Of a stretch of DNA of 7,269 bases, positions 1 to 6,211 are shown piece by piece. The DNA is taken from the NCBI GenBank assembly GCA_007120575.1, contig SKNJ01000016.1:1-7269 (forward strand), in the 5' to 3' direction. The translations under genes were made by a program, and so were the position numbers. Below the pieces are notes generated by a model. The model made no database searches. It worked only from the letters and a program-made list of their open reading frames with translations, and was not told where the DNA came from. The stretch's first letter is position 1. Every line of letters starts with the position of its first letter. The DNA comes from Thioalkalivibrio sp. (GTDB lineage Bacteria > Pseudomonadota > Gammaproteobacteria > Ectothiorhodospirales > Ectothiorhodospiraceae).

Positions 1-998
1 CCATGGTGGCCGTCGCGCTTGCCCTGTCCTGGGGGACGGCGGGGATTCTCAATCTCGGCCAGGCGGTGACCTTCGGTATGGGCGCCTACATCATGGCCAT
101 GCACCTCAAGCTCGGGGCGAGCGAGTTCAACCCTGGCGGCATGCCGGACTTCATGGGCTGGACCAATGTTCCGGAGCTGCCATGGTTCTGGGAGCCGTTC
201 CACTCGCTGACCTTTACCCTGGTCGCAGGGTTCGCCATCCCGGCTGCGTTGGCTGGCCTGTTGGGCGTGTTCATGTTCCGCGGCCGCGTCACCGGCGTTT
301 TCGTCGCCATCATCATGCTGGCGCTGCTGGTCGCGGTACGCTTGAGCATTATCGGGGCACAGCCCTATACCGGCGGCTTCAACGGCATCACCGGGCTTGC
401 ACAGTTGAATCTGTTCGGCTGGAGCATCAACAATTACAGTCTCGAATTCTACTATCTGGTAGCCGGCTGCCTGATCGGCGCCTTGCTGATCGCCGCACTG
501 GTCGCGCGGTCGAAGGCGGGGCTGATCCTGCGTGCGATCAACGAAGACAAGTACCGTGTAAGCTTCTTCGGCTATGACGTCGCCCGCTATGAAATCGTGG
601 TGTTCTGTCTTTCAGCGGCGATCGCCGGTTGGGCCGGGATGCTGTATGTGCTGGTGCTTGAATTTGCCTCGCCGCAATTCATGAGCGTCGCCTTCAGCCT
701 TGCGATCGTGATCTGGGTCGCCGTCGGCGGACGGGAATCGCTGCTGGCCGCGGCCATTGGAGCGATCCTCGTAAATCTGGCCGAGGGACGGCTTTCGGAC
801 ATGTTCGTCGATGGCTGGCTGCTGATCCTGGGTCTGAGCTTCATCTTCTTCGTGCTGTTCCTGCCGCGGGGGCTTTACGGACTGATGCGCGACATTCAAG
901 AGCGCGCGTCGGAGGTGATACATCGGGGGCGCAAGGCCCGGACGGACGCCGCGCATGAGGATGCGCAGGAGAATGCGCGCAAGGAGCCGGCCCAATGA
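1..998 (+). CDS. urtC: Urea/short-chain amide ABC transporter permease, UrtC/LivM family (5' partial)
   Basis: This is an inner-membrane permease of the branched-chain amino acid/urea ABC family, the LivM/UrtC-type subunit. It would form half of the channel through which amide or urea crosses the membrane. The reading frame is open at the left edge. The ATG at position 3 is probably internal, because the protein starts in the conserved 'LSWGTAGILNLGQA' segment, which in full-length UrtC follows a first helix of some 30-50 residues. Hydrophobic helices follow throughout, with the family loop 'RGRVTGVF' near residue 95, 'GGFNGITGL' near 124, 'FFGYDVARYE' (a LivM-type coupling region) near 187 and 'IVIWVAVGGRESL' near 235. 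The last 36 or so residues are a charged, probably cytoplasmic tail. The TGA overlaps the next gene's ATG in ATGA, so the two are translationally coupled. The family is certain. Amide rather than urea as substrate is inferred from the amidase genes downstream. Confidence 0.92.
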   Translation, partial: MVAVALALSWGTAGILNLGQAVTFGMGAYIMAMHLKLGASEFNPGGMPDFMGWTNVPELPWFWEPFHSLTFTLVAGFAIPAALAGLLGVFMFRGRVTGVFVAIIMLALLVAVRLSIIGAQPYTGGFNGITGLAQLNLFGWSINNYSLEFYYLVAGCLIGALLIAALVARSKAGLILRAINEDKYRVSFFGYDVARYEIVVFCLSAAIAGWAGMLYVLVLEFASPQFMSVAFSLAIVIWVAVGGRESLLAAAIGAILVNLAEGRLSDMFVDGWLLILGLSFIFFVLFLPRGLYGLMRDIQERASEVIHRGRKARTDAAHEDAQENARKEPAQ

Positions 999-1723
999 GT
1001 CTGCTGGAAATCAGGAACCTCACGGTCCAGTTCGGTGGTCTGAAGGCGGTCAACGACCTTTCGATAACGATTGAGGAAGGTGAACTTCGTTGCCTTCTGG
1101 GGCCGAACGGGGCCGGCAAATCGACAACGCTCGACCTGATCTGCGGCAAGACCGATCCAACCTCGGGCCAGATTCTCTTCGACGGCCGGGACATAACACA
1201 TCTGCTGGAGTATCGGCGCGCGCAGGGAGGGATTGGACGCAAGTTTCAGGTGCCCTCGATATTCAAGAACCTTACGGTGCTGGAAAACCTCGAAGTCGCC
1301 AATTCCGCGCGCGGCGGCGTGCTGCAGACGCTGCGTGTCTTCACCACGCCGATACGCGGCCGGATGAAGGAGATCCTTGATCTGGTGGGCATGGTCGATC
1401 TGGTCGATGTCCGCGCCGGCAACCTGTCGCATGGCCAGATGCAATGGCTGGAGATTGCCATGCTGCTGGCCCAGAACAGCAAGCTTATCCTGATGGACGA
1501 GCCGACCGCCGGCATGACCATCAACGAAACCTTGCGCACCGCCGAGATTTTTCAGCGGCTCAAGGGGGACCACACACTCATCGTCGTCGAACACGACATG
1601 CAGTTCGTTCGCGAAGTGGCCGAGCGCGTCACGGTGATGAATCGGGGCAGCCTGCTGGCGGACGGCTCGATCAGCGAGATCGAGAACGATCCGCAGGTCA
1701 AGGCCGTGTATCTGGGGCATTAG
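995..1723 (+). CDS. urtD: Urea/amide ABC transporter ATP-binding protein UrtD (LivG-like)
   Basis: This is a 242-residue cytoplasmic ATPase that powers the transporter together with UrtE. The nucleotide-binding motifs are complete and in order: Walker A GPNGAGKS (residues 36-43), Q-loop Gln85, signature LSHGQ (144-148), Walker B ILMDE (165-169) and switch His200 in 'VVEHDM'. The segment 'GIGRKFQVPSIFKNLTVLENLEVA' (split here as GIGRKFQ and VPSIFKNLTVLENL, residues 79-98) is typical of UrtD rather than generic LivG. The start is supported by AAGGAG at 981-986, eight bases upstream, and by the ATGA overlap with urtC. The stop lies 8 bases before urtE. The protein is slightly shorter than many UrtD proteins (about 250 residues) but nothing essential is missing. 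Confidence 0.95.
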   Translation: MSLLEIRNLTVQFGGLKAVNDLSITIEEGELRCLLGPNGAGKSTTLDLICGKTDPTSGQILFDGRDITHLLEYRRAQGGIGRKFQVPSIFKNLTVLENLEVANSARGGVLQTLRVFTTPIRGRMKEILDLVGMVDLVDVRAGNLSHGQMQWLEIAMLLAQNSKLILMDEPTAGMTINETLRTAEIFQRLKGDHTLIVVEHDMQFVREVAERVTVMNRGSLLADGSISEIENDPQVKAVYLGH

Positions 1724-1731
1724 GATCGACC

Positions 1732-2427
1732 ATGCTGGAAGCGAAAGAACTCTACTCCTATTACGGCAAGAGCCCGATCCTTCAGAATGTGAGCTTCACG
1801 TTGCAGAGGGGGGAATTGCTGGCCGTCATGGGGCGCAACGGCGTGGGCAAGACCACACTGATGCGGTCCATCATGGGGCTGACCGACCGGCTGGAAGGGG
1901 GCCTTAGGTTCGACGGAGTTGAAATCGCGCACATGCGCACACCTGCGCGCGCGCAGCTCGGGATCGGCTATATCCCGCAGGGGCGCGAGGTCATCCCGCG
2001 CTTAACGGTGCGCGAGAATATCGTCATGGGCACCTATGCCCGCACCGACGGCAAGCGCGACATTCCCGACTACATCTTCGACCTTTTCCCGATCCTGAGC
2101 GAATTCATCGACCGCAATGGCGGCGATCTGTCAGGCGGTCAGCAGCAGCAGCTTGCCATCGCACGGGCGCTCGCGATGGATCCGAAGATGCTGATCCTTG
2201 ATGAGCCGACCGAGGGCATCCAGCCCAATATCGTCAGTCAGATCCATGACATCATCGTCAGGCTGAACCGTGAGATGAGCCTAACGATCGTTCTGGTCGA
2301 ACAGAACGTGCCCTTCGCGCGCAAGGTATCGGATCGGTTCATAGTGATCGACAAGGGACAAATCGTGATTTCGGGAAAGGGTGCGGAACTGACCGACGAG
2401 GTCGCGGACAAGCACCTGACATTCTGA
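1732..2427 (+). CDS. urtE: Urea/amide ABC transporter ATP-binding protein UrtE (LivF-like)
   Basis: This is the second ATPase subunit, 231 residues, the usual size for UrtE. Walker A is GRNGVGKT (34-41), the Q-loop is Gln83 in 'IPQGREV', the signature is LSGGQ (133-137) and Walker B is LILDE (154-158), followed by the UrtE hallmark 'PTEGIQPNIV'. The position usually held by the switch His is Gln191 ('LVEQN'). This is normal for LivF/UrtE proteins and means the UrtD/UrtE pair has one canonical and one altered H-loop. I chose the ATG at 1732 because AGGA at 1722-1725 precedes it and the product then starts exactly at the family N-terminus ('MLEAKELYSYYGKS'). The frame is open upstream to 1444, but that part is antisense-free shadow of urtD. 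A long leader follows before amiE. Confidence 0.95.
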   Translation: MLEAKELYSYYGKSPILQNVSFTLQRGELLAVMGRNGVGKTTLMRSIMGLTDRLEGGLRFDGVEIAHMRTPARAQLGIGYIPQGREVIPRLTVRENIVMGTYARTDGKRDIPDYIFDLFPILSEFIDRNGGDLSGGQQQQLAIARALAMDPKMLILDEPTEGIQPNIVSQIHDIIVRLNREMSLTIVLVEQNVPFARKVSDRFIVIDKGQIVISGKGAELTDEVADKHLTF

Positions 2428-2435
2428 GCCTGGCT

Positions 2436-2457
2436 GCGGGGTGCGGAAACACCGTGC
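2436..2457 (+). other. RNA hairpin following urtE, hexaloop CGGAAA
   Basis: The stem GGTG (2440-2443) pairs with CACC (2450-2453) around a six-base loop CGGAAA. After one G-G mismatch, three more pairs form (2436-2438 with 2455-2457). It has no T-run, so it is not a clear terminator of urtE. The six-base loop resembles the size of ANTAR targets but lacks the usual A at loop position 1 and G at position 4. Confidence 0.45.
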
Positions 2458-2475
2458 ATCTCGCCTAGGCAAAGA

Positions 2476-2489
2476 TCAAAGGGTTTTGG
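2476..2489 (+). promoter_or_regulatory. Candidate ANTAR hexaloop hairpin (AmiR target)
   Basis: Four pairs (TCAA 2476-2479 with TTGG 2486-2489, the outermost a T-G wobble) close a hexaloop AGGGTT at 2480-2485. Known ANTAR RNA targets are two closely spaced hexaloop hairpins, each with A at loop position 1 and G at position 4. This loop has both bases. The stem is short and A/T-rich, and no second matching hairpin is seen close by, so the call is tentative. Confidence 0.3.
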
Positions 2490-2501
2490 CGCATGAAAGA
2501 A

Positions 2502-2507
2502 GGGAGG
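2502..2507 (+). promoter_or_regulatory. Ribosome binding site of the leader ORF
   Basis: GGGAGG within AAGGGAGGTG is one of the closest matches to the anti-Shine-Dalgarno sequence in the window. It sits 10 bases before the ATG at 2518. The overlapping GGTGT (2506-2510) can pair with GCACC (2536-2540), which would hide it, so access could be switched by RNA folding. Confidence 0.45.
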
Positions 2508-2517
2508 TGTGGTGCAG

Positions 2518-2616
2518 ATGCAGGAGCCTGAACAAGCACCCCAAATCAAAATTCCGGCCGCCGGGGACGTGTGCCCAGTCTGCGTGCGTCCCCCGTCACT
2601 GACCATGAAGACCTGA
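2518..2616 (+). CDS. Putative 32-residue leader peptide with CPVC motif
   Basis: This is a short ORF not matching anything I recognise. It begins '[17 protein letters not shown]', contains Cys19-Pro-Val-Cys22, a CPxC knuckle of the kind used in zinc or iron sites, and ends in TGA at 2614-2616, 41 bases before amiE. It has a good ribosome binding site (GGGAGG, 2502-2507). The frame runs through the whole 12-bp hairpin at 2563-2593, so a translating ribosome would keep that hairpin open. Two readings are possible: a leader peptide whose translation affects amiE expression, or a chance frame in a structured RNA. A single CPxC pair is too little for a full zinc ribbon. A shorter alternative, the 12-codon frame starting at ATG 2493, has a weaker site. 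Confidence 0.35.
   Translation: MQEPEQAPQIKIPAAGDVCPVCVRPPSLTMKT
2563..2593 (+). terminator. 12-bp leader hairpin, candidate attenuator upstream of amiE
   Basis: Bases 2563-2574 (GGGGACGTGTGC) pair without a gap to 2582-2593 (GCGTGCGTCCCC), counting three G-T wobbles, around a seven-base loop CCAGTCT. It is the strongest stem in the leader and lies where the Pseudomonas amiE terminator would be. There is no T-run after it (the next bases are CGTCACT), so it is not a classical intrinsic terminator. It may pause polymerase or act in another way. Its 5' GGGG can instead join a small hairpin CCGG/CCGG (2554-2557 with 2561-2564), giving a mutually exclusive fold. Confidence 0.45.
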
Positions 2617-2644
2617 GACAACCAACCAAGGAAGCAAGACAAAG

Positions 2645-2649
2645 AGGAG
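2645..2649 (+). promoter_or_regulatory. Ribosome binding site of amiE
   Basis: AGGAG within AAAGAGGAG lies seven bases before the amiE ATG in an A-rich, unstructured stretch. That fits an enzyme made in large amounts and fixes the start at 2657. Confidence 0.75.
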
Positions 2650-2656
2650 TATCCAA

Positions 2657-3697
2657 ATGAGACATGGCGATATTTCCAGCAGCGACAACACGGTCGGCGT
2701 CGCAGTCGTCAATTACAAGATGCCGCGGCTGCACACCAAGGCCGAGGTGCTCGATAATGCCAACAAGATGGCAGAATTGATCATTGGCATGAAGCAGGGT
2801 CTGCCGGGCATGGACCTGGTGATCTTCCCCGAATACAGCCTGCAGGGCATCATGTATGACAAGCAGGAAATGTTCGACACCGCGGCCAAGATCCCCGGCG
2901 AGGAGACCGAGATCTTCGCCCGCGCCTGCCGTCAGGCCAACACCTGGGGTGTATTCTCGCTCACCGGCGAGCAGCACGAGGAGCATCCGCGCAAGACCCC
3001 CTACAACACGCTTATCCTGATGAACAACAAGGGTGAGATCGTGCAGAAGTACCGCAAGGTCCTTCCCTGGTGCCCGATCGAGGGCTGGTATCCCGGCGAT
3101 GCGACCTATGTGTCCGAAGGTCCCAAGGGGCTGAAGGTCAGTCTGATCATCTGCGATGACGGCAACTATCCCGAAATCTGGCGCGACTGCGCCATGAAGG
3201 GCGCGGAACTGATCGTTCGCTGCCAAGGCTACATGTACCCGGCCAAGGAACAGCAGATCATCATGGCCAAATCCATGGCTTGGGCGAACAACTGCTATGT
3301 GGCGGTGGCCAATGCCGCTGGCAATGACGGGGTCTACAGCTATTTCGGCCATTCCTCGATCATCGGTTTCGACGGCCGCACCCTGGGCGAATGCGGCACC
3401 GAGGAAATGGGCATCCAGTATGCCCAGCTTTCGATCCCGGAAATCCGCGATGCCCGTGCCAACGACCAGTCGCAGAACCACCTGTTCAAACTGCTGCATC
3501 GTGGCTACACGGGGATGCATGCCTCGGGCGATGGGGACAAGGGCGTGGCGGATTGCCCGTTCGAATTCTATCGCACCTGGGTCAACGACGCCGAAAAGGC
3601 ACGAGAGCAGGTCGAATCCTTCACCCGAACCACCGTGGGTGTGGCCCAATGCCCTGTCGGCAGCCTGCCGACCAAGGCAAAGGAAAAAGAAGCCTGA
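2657..3697 (+). CDS. amiE: Aliphatic amidase AmiE
   Basis: This cytoplasmic enzyme hydrolyses short aliphatic amides (acetamide, propionamide) to the carboxylate and ammonia. It belongs to the nitrilase/CN-hydrolase superfamily, whose aliphatic amidase members are homohexamers. The protein is 346 residues, the same length as the Pseudomonas aeruginosa enzyme, and it matches from the first residues (MRHGDISSS) to the end. The catalytic residues sit at the numbering known for that enzyme: Glu59 in 'FPEYSLQG', Lys134 in '[11 protein letters not shown]', Glu142 in 'IEGWYPG' and nucleophile Cys166 in '[15 protein letters not shown]'. Further family segments are '[10 protein letters not shown]' and '[14 protein letters not shown]'. 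Formamidase AmiF is the nearest alternative, but length and sequence favour AmiE. It is the first gene after the leader, and a hairpin lies just downstream, consistent with separate control of its transcript level. Confidence 0.98.
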   Translation: MRHGDISSSDNTVGVAVVNYKMPRLHTKAEVLDNANKMAELIIGMKQGLPGMDLVIFPEYSLQGIMYDKQEMFDTAAKIPGEETEIFARACRQANTWGVFSLTGEQHEEHPRKTPYNTLILMNNKGEIVQKYRKVLPWCPIEGWYPGDATYVSEGPKGLKVSLIICDDGNYPEIWRDCAMKGAELIVRCQGYMYPAKEQQIIMAKSMAWANNCYVAVANAAGNDGVYSYFGHSSIIGFDGRTLGECGTEEMGIQYAQLSIPEIRDARANDQSQNHLFKLLHRGYTGMHASGDGDKGVADCPFEFYRTWVNDAEKAREQVESFTRTTVGVAQCPVGSLPTKAKEKEA

Positions 3698-3737
3698 GCC
3701 TGTTCTCGTGATTCGGGGCCAAGCGACAGCTTCACAC

Positions 3738-3763
3738 TGGGGCGGTGAAACTCCGCCGCCCCA
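3738..3763 (+). other. Intercistronic hairpin after amiE
   Basis: TGGGGCGG (3738-3745) pairs perfectly with CCGCCCCA (3756-3763) around a ten-base loop. No T-run follows, so it is more likely an mRNA stabiliser, processing signal or partial terminator than a full terminator. In Pseudomonas aeruginosa most amiE message ends after amiE and only some reads into amiB. This hairpin is placed to do the same. Confidence 0.5.
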
Positions 3764-3770
3764 AATCAGG

Positions 3771-3784
3771 CTCTGGCGCCAGAG
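3771..3784. repeat. Perfect 14-base palindrome CTCTGGCGCCAGAG
   Basis: This is an uninterrupted, perfectly symmetrical 14-base sequence seven bases after the preceding hairpin. It could be a protein-binding DNA site for a dimer, or a five-pair RNA hairpin with a GCGC tetraloop. Together with the hairpin before it, it resembles the paired palindromes of small intergenic repeat units, but no second copy is in this window. Confidence 0.5.
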
Positions 3785-3856
3785 ACTCGTGGTTTCCGGG
3801 TATCGGGGTAGTTGAGCGACCGACGGTTGGAGATTTGCACGAGGACCAAGCCGGAT

Positions 3857-5005
3857 ATGCCCTTTGTGAACGATATGATGGATGACGCGGCCCGCAAGCG
3901 CCGCGATGCCGAGGTGCTGAAGGCCGAAACATTGTCGCGAGGCGATGTCGTCAGCGCACATCTGGCATCGGACCGGCGGCTGCAAAGCCGGTTTCGCTTC
4001 GATGTCGAAGTGATCCGCCAGAACCTCGAACACGAGATCATCGGCCAGCCTGAGGCCATTGCGGGCGTGCTGGACATGCTGTCTATCGTGCGCGCCGATA
4101 TCGCCGATGCCCGGCGGCCGCTCTATACCAGCCTGCTTCTGGGACCCACCGGCGTAGGCAAGACCGAACTGGTACGGTGCCTCGCCCGGGCCATGCATGG
4201 CGACGCCGATGCGCTGTGCCGGGTCGATATGAATACACTGGCGCAGGAACACTACGCCGCCGCCATTACCGGTGCTCCCCCCGGTTATGTCGGCTCCAAG
4301 GAAGGGCGCACGATCCTCGATCAGGAAAAGATCGAGGGCACCTCGGATTTTCCCGGTATCGTGCTGTTCGACGAGCTGGAAAAGGCCAGCCCCGAGGTGG
4401 TGCTCTCGCTTCTGAACATTTTCGACAACGGCCTGCTGACCACTGCCTCGGGCGAGCGCACCTATTCCTTCCGCAACTGCATCATCTTCATGACCTCAAA
4501 TCTGGGCGCTGAAGAGCTGCGCCGCGAGGCCGAAGCTGAAAACAGCCTATGGCGCCGCCTCCGGCCAGGCGCGCGGCGGTCGCGCAAGGAACGCGTTCAG
4601 GAAATCGCGAAAAAGGCGCTTCTAGGCCGTTTCCCGCCCGAATTCGTCAACCGCATCGATCAGGTCGAGATTTTCAACTGGATCGAGCGCGAGGATCTTA
4701 ACCGCCTGATCGATCTGGAAGTCGAGAAGCTGAATCGCCGCATCGCCAAACATAACTGTCGGGTTGAACTCACTGACGTACTGCGCAACCATATCGCACT
4801 CGAGGGCTTCGACCGACAGTTCGGTGCCCGTTCGCTGCGGCGCGCGGTGCGCCGGTTCGTGGAGGTTCCCTTCGCCCGCCACCTGCTGACGTTGCAGTCC
4901 GCCGCACAGGTCGCAGATCAACCGCGCCGCTTCCTAGCGCAGCTTCAAGGCACACAGGTCGGAATCATATCAGCAGATGCTTATGGAATTGAAAAACATG
5001 AGTAG
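3857..5005 (+). CDS. amiB: AmiB, single-module ClpB/ClpA-type AAA+ ATPase of the amidase operon
   Basis: This is a 382-residue AAA+ protein corresponding to the second ATPase module of ClpB/ClpA, without the N-domain, first ATPase module or ClpB coiled-coil. Visible motifs are Walker A GPTGVGKT (96-103), pore-loop GYVG (143-146), Walker B LFDE with Asp172-Glu173, sensor 1 Asn215 in 'MTSN', arginine finger Arg266 in 'PEFVNRID' and sensor 2 Arg325 in 'GARSLRR'. All catalytic positions are intact. The first 55 or so residues are charged and helical. I prefer the ATG at 3857, with GAGGA at 3841-3845, over the in-frame TTG at 3812. Pseudomonas aeruginosa has a gene of this type in the same place, amiB, proposed to energise amide uptake with AmiS, but its function is unsettled. 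Here AmiS is absent, so that role is doubtful. Its stop overlaps the amiC start. Confidence 0.9.
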   Translation: MPFVNDMMDDAARKRRDAEVLKAETLSRGDVVSAHLASDRRLQSRFRFDVEVIRQNLEHEIIGQPEAIAGVLDMLSIVRADIADARRPLYTSLLLGPTGVGKTELVRCLARAMHGDADALCRVDMNTLAQEHYAAAITGAPPGYVGSKEGRTILDQEKIEGTSDFPGIVLFDELEKASPEVVLSLLNIFDNGLLTTASGERTYSFRNCIIFMTSNLGAEELRREAEAENSLWRRLRPGARRSRKERVQEIAKKALLGRFPPEFVNRIDQVEIFNWIEREDLNRLIDLEVEKLNRRIAKHNCRVELTDVLRNHIALEGFDRQFGARSLRRAVRRFVEVPFARHLLTLQSAAQVADQPRRFLAQLQGTQVGIISADAYGIEKHE

Positions 5006-6179
5006 GAAAGGCGCCCCTGATTGCTGGAAACTGGGCATTCTGTTTTCCGAGACGGGCGTGACGGCCGTTATCGAACAATCACAGAAGAACGGGGCCTTGC
5101 TGGCCATAGAAGAGGTCAACAGGCGCGGCGGCGTGGCCGGCCGCCCCATCGTGCCGGTCAGCTATGATCCGGGCTCCATTCCGGCCGAATACGGCCGCCT
5201 GGCTGAAAAGCTGATCGTCGAGGACAGTGTAAGCGTAATTGCCGGCTGCTACATGTCCTCGGCCCGCAAGGAAGTCCTGCCAGTGGTCGAGCGGCGCAAT
5301 GCGCTGTTCTTCTACCCGACACTCTATGAGGGTTTCGAGTACTCGCCAAATGTCATCTATGGCGGCGCCTGCCCGAACCAGAACAGCGTGCCGCTGGCCA
5401 GCTACCTGCTGGAAAACTACGGGAGACGGGTCTATTTCGTTGGTTCCGACTACATCTATCCGCTCGAGTCCAACCGAGTGATGCGCAACATTCTGCGCCA
5501 AGGCGGCGGTGAGGTTGTGGGCGAGCGCTACCTGCCCTTCTCGGCCGACGCTACCGCCTTCAACGCGATCATCGACGAGATCGCCGAACTCAAGCCCGAC
5601 GCGATCTTCTCGACCCTGGTCGGCGAGGCGACAATCGACTTCTACACTGCCTATCACGAGGCCGGCCATGATGCGCGCAAGGTGCCCATCGCCAGCCTGA
5701 CCACCAACGAGGCCGAAATCTGCCGCATCGGTGCCAAGGCCGCGGTCGGCCATATCACCGCCGCGCCCTATTTCCGCACCATCGACACGCCGGAAAGCCG
5801 CCGCTTCCTTGACAGCTATGCCGCCATGTTCGGCTCTGACGAGCTTGTGACAAGCTGTTGCGAGGCCGCCTATTTCCAGGTTCACATGTTCGCGGAAGCG
5901 CTGGAGCACGAGCGCTTGCTGGATATAGCGCGCCTGCGCGAGACGCTTCTAGGTGCCAGTTATGATGCACCGCAGGGCATGATCAAGATTGACCCGGATA
6001 ACAGCCATACCTATCTGCATTCGCGAATCGCGAAAGTCGATGAAAATGGCGATTTCATTGTAGAAAGAGAAGTCAGGCGACCCATAAAGCCAGATCCTTA
6101 TCTTGTTGCGCCCGACCTCAACGACCACCGGTTCCGGCTAATGGAGACACCTCAATTCGTCCGATCGATCAAACGCTGA
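4998..6179 (+). CDS. amiC: AmiC, cytoplasmic amide sensor and negative regulator of AmiR
   Basis: This is an amide-binding protein with a periplasmic-binding-protein fold that works in the cytoplasm. In Pseudomonas aeruginosa it sequesters AmiR until acetamide binds, then releases it. The 393 residues here match that protein (385) along most of their length: 'LGILFSETGVTA' at the start, 'GCYMSSARK' (83-91), 'YPTLYEGFEYSPN' (106-118), 'GSDYIYPLES' (149-158), 'ASLTTNEAE' (232-240) and 'APYFRTIDTP' (256-265). The Tyr/Ser residues of 'CYMS' and the Tyr of 'YPT' and 'SDYIYP' belong to the known ligand pocket. There is no signal peptide, separating it from the related transporter protein UrtA. Three in-frame ATGs exist (4977, 4983, 4998). 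I chose 4998 because it matches the family N-terminus and forms ATGAGTAG with the amiB stop. Confidence 0.95.
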   Translation: MSRKGAPDCWKLGILFSETGVTAVIEQSQKNGALLAIEEVNRRGGVAGRPIVPVSYDPGSIPAEYGRLAEKLIVEDSVSVIAGCYMSSARKEVLPVVERRNALFFYPTLYEGFEYSPNVIYGGACPNQNSVPLASYLLENYGRRVYFVGSDYIYPLESNRVMRNILRQGGGEVVGERYLPFSADATAFNAIIDEIAELKPDAIFSTLVGEATIDFYTAYHEAGHDARKVPIASLTTNEAEICRIGAKAAVGHITAAPYFRTIDTPESRRFLDSYAAMFGSDELVTSCCEAAYFQVHMFAEALEHERLLDIARLRETLLGASYDAPQGMIKIDPDNSHTYLHSRIAKVDENGDFIVEREVRRPIKPDPYLVAPDLNDHRFRLMETPQFVRSIKR

Positions 6180-6211
6180 TCGACGGATCGTGGACGAGGC
6201 TGTGAAACCGC

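Larger units (their letters stand above)
2428..2656 (+). promoter_or_regulatory. Structured amiE leader, probable AmiR antitermination region
   Basis: This 229-base gap between urtE and amiE is far longer than the other spacings in the operon. It contains a hairpin just after the urtE stop (2436-2457), an 8-base palindrome GCCTAGGC (2463-2470), a weak hexaloop hairpin (2476-2489), a stem GGTGC/GCACC (2511-2515 with 2536-2540) and a 12-bp stem (2563-2593). The last 40 or so bases before amiE are A-rich and look unstructured. In Pseudomonas aeruginosa the amiE leader carries a terminator that AmiR overrides by binding RNA, and amiR is present downstream here. The assignment as the AmiR target is therefore an inference from position and structure. 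I see no convincing sigma-70 or sigma-54 promoter here, so transcription may come from upstream of the transporter genes. Confidence 0.6.

Noticed and set aside
896..1720. 274-codon open frame on the minus strand
   Set aside because: It is antisense to urtD and has the composition of a mirror frame, with no motifs and no ribosome binding site.
2428..2520. Sigma-54 or sigma-70 promoter in the leader
   Set aside because: TTGGCGC and TGGCTGC stretches lack a properly spaced second element, and no TTGACA/TATAAT pair is present.
2493..2531. 12-codon frame in the amiE leader
   Set aside because: Its ribosome site is weaker than that of the 32-codon frame, and such short frames are expected by chance. 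It remains only a minor alternative.
3812..3856. TTG start giving 15 extra residues on AmiB
   Set aside because: No ribosome binding site precedes it, and the added residues do not resemble the family. The ATG at 3857 has GAGGA upstream.
2546..4252. 568-codon open frame on the minus strand
   Set aside because: It lies opposite amiE and the start of amiB, both with full family matches and intact catalytic residues. Long antisense frames are common in GC-rich genes with this codon bias, and the translation shows no recognisable domain.
5079..5909. 276-codon open frame on the minus strand
   Set aside because: It is antisense to amiC, whose protein matches the known family throughout.
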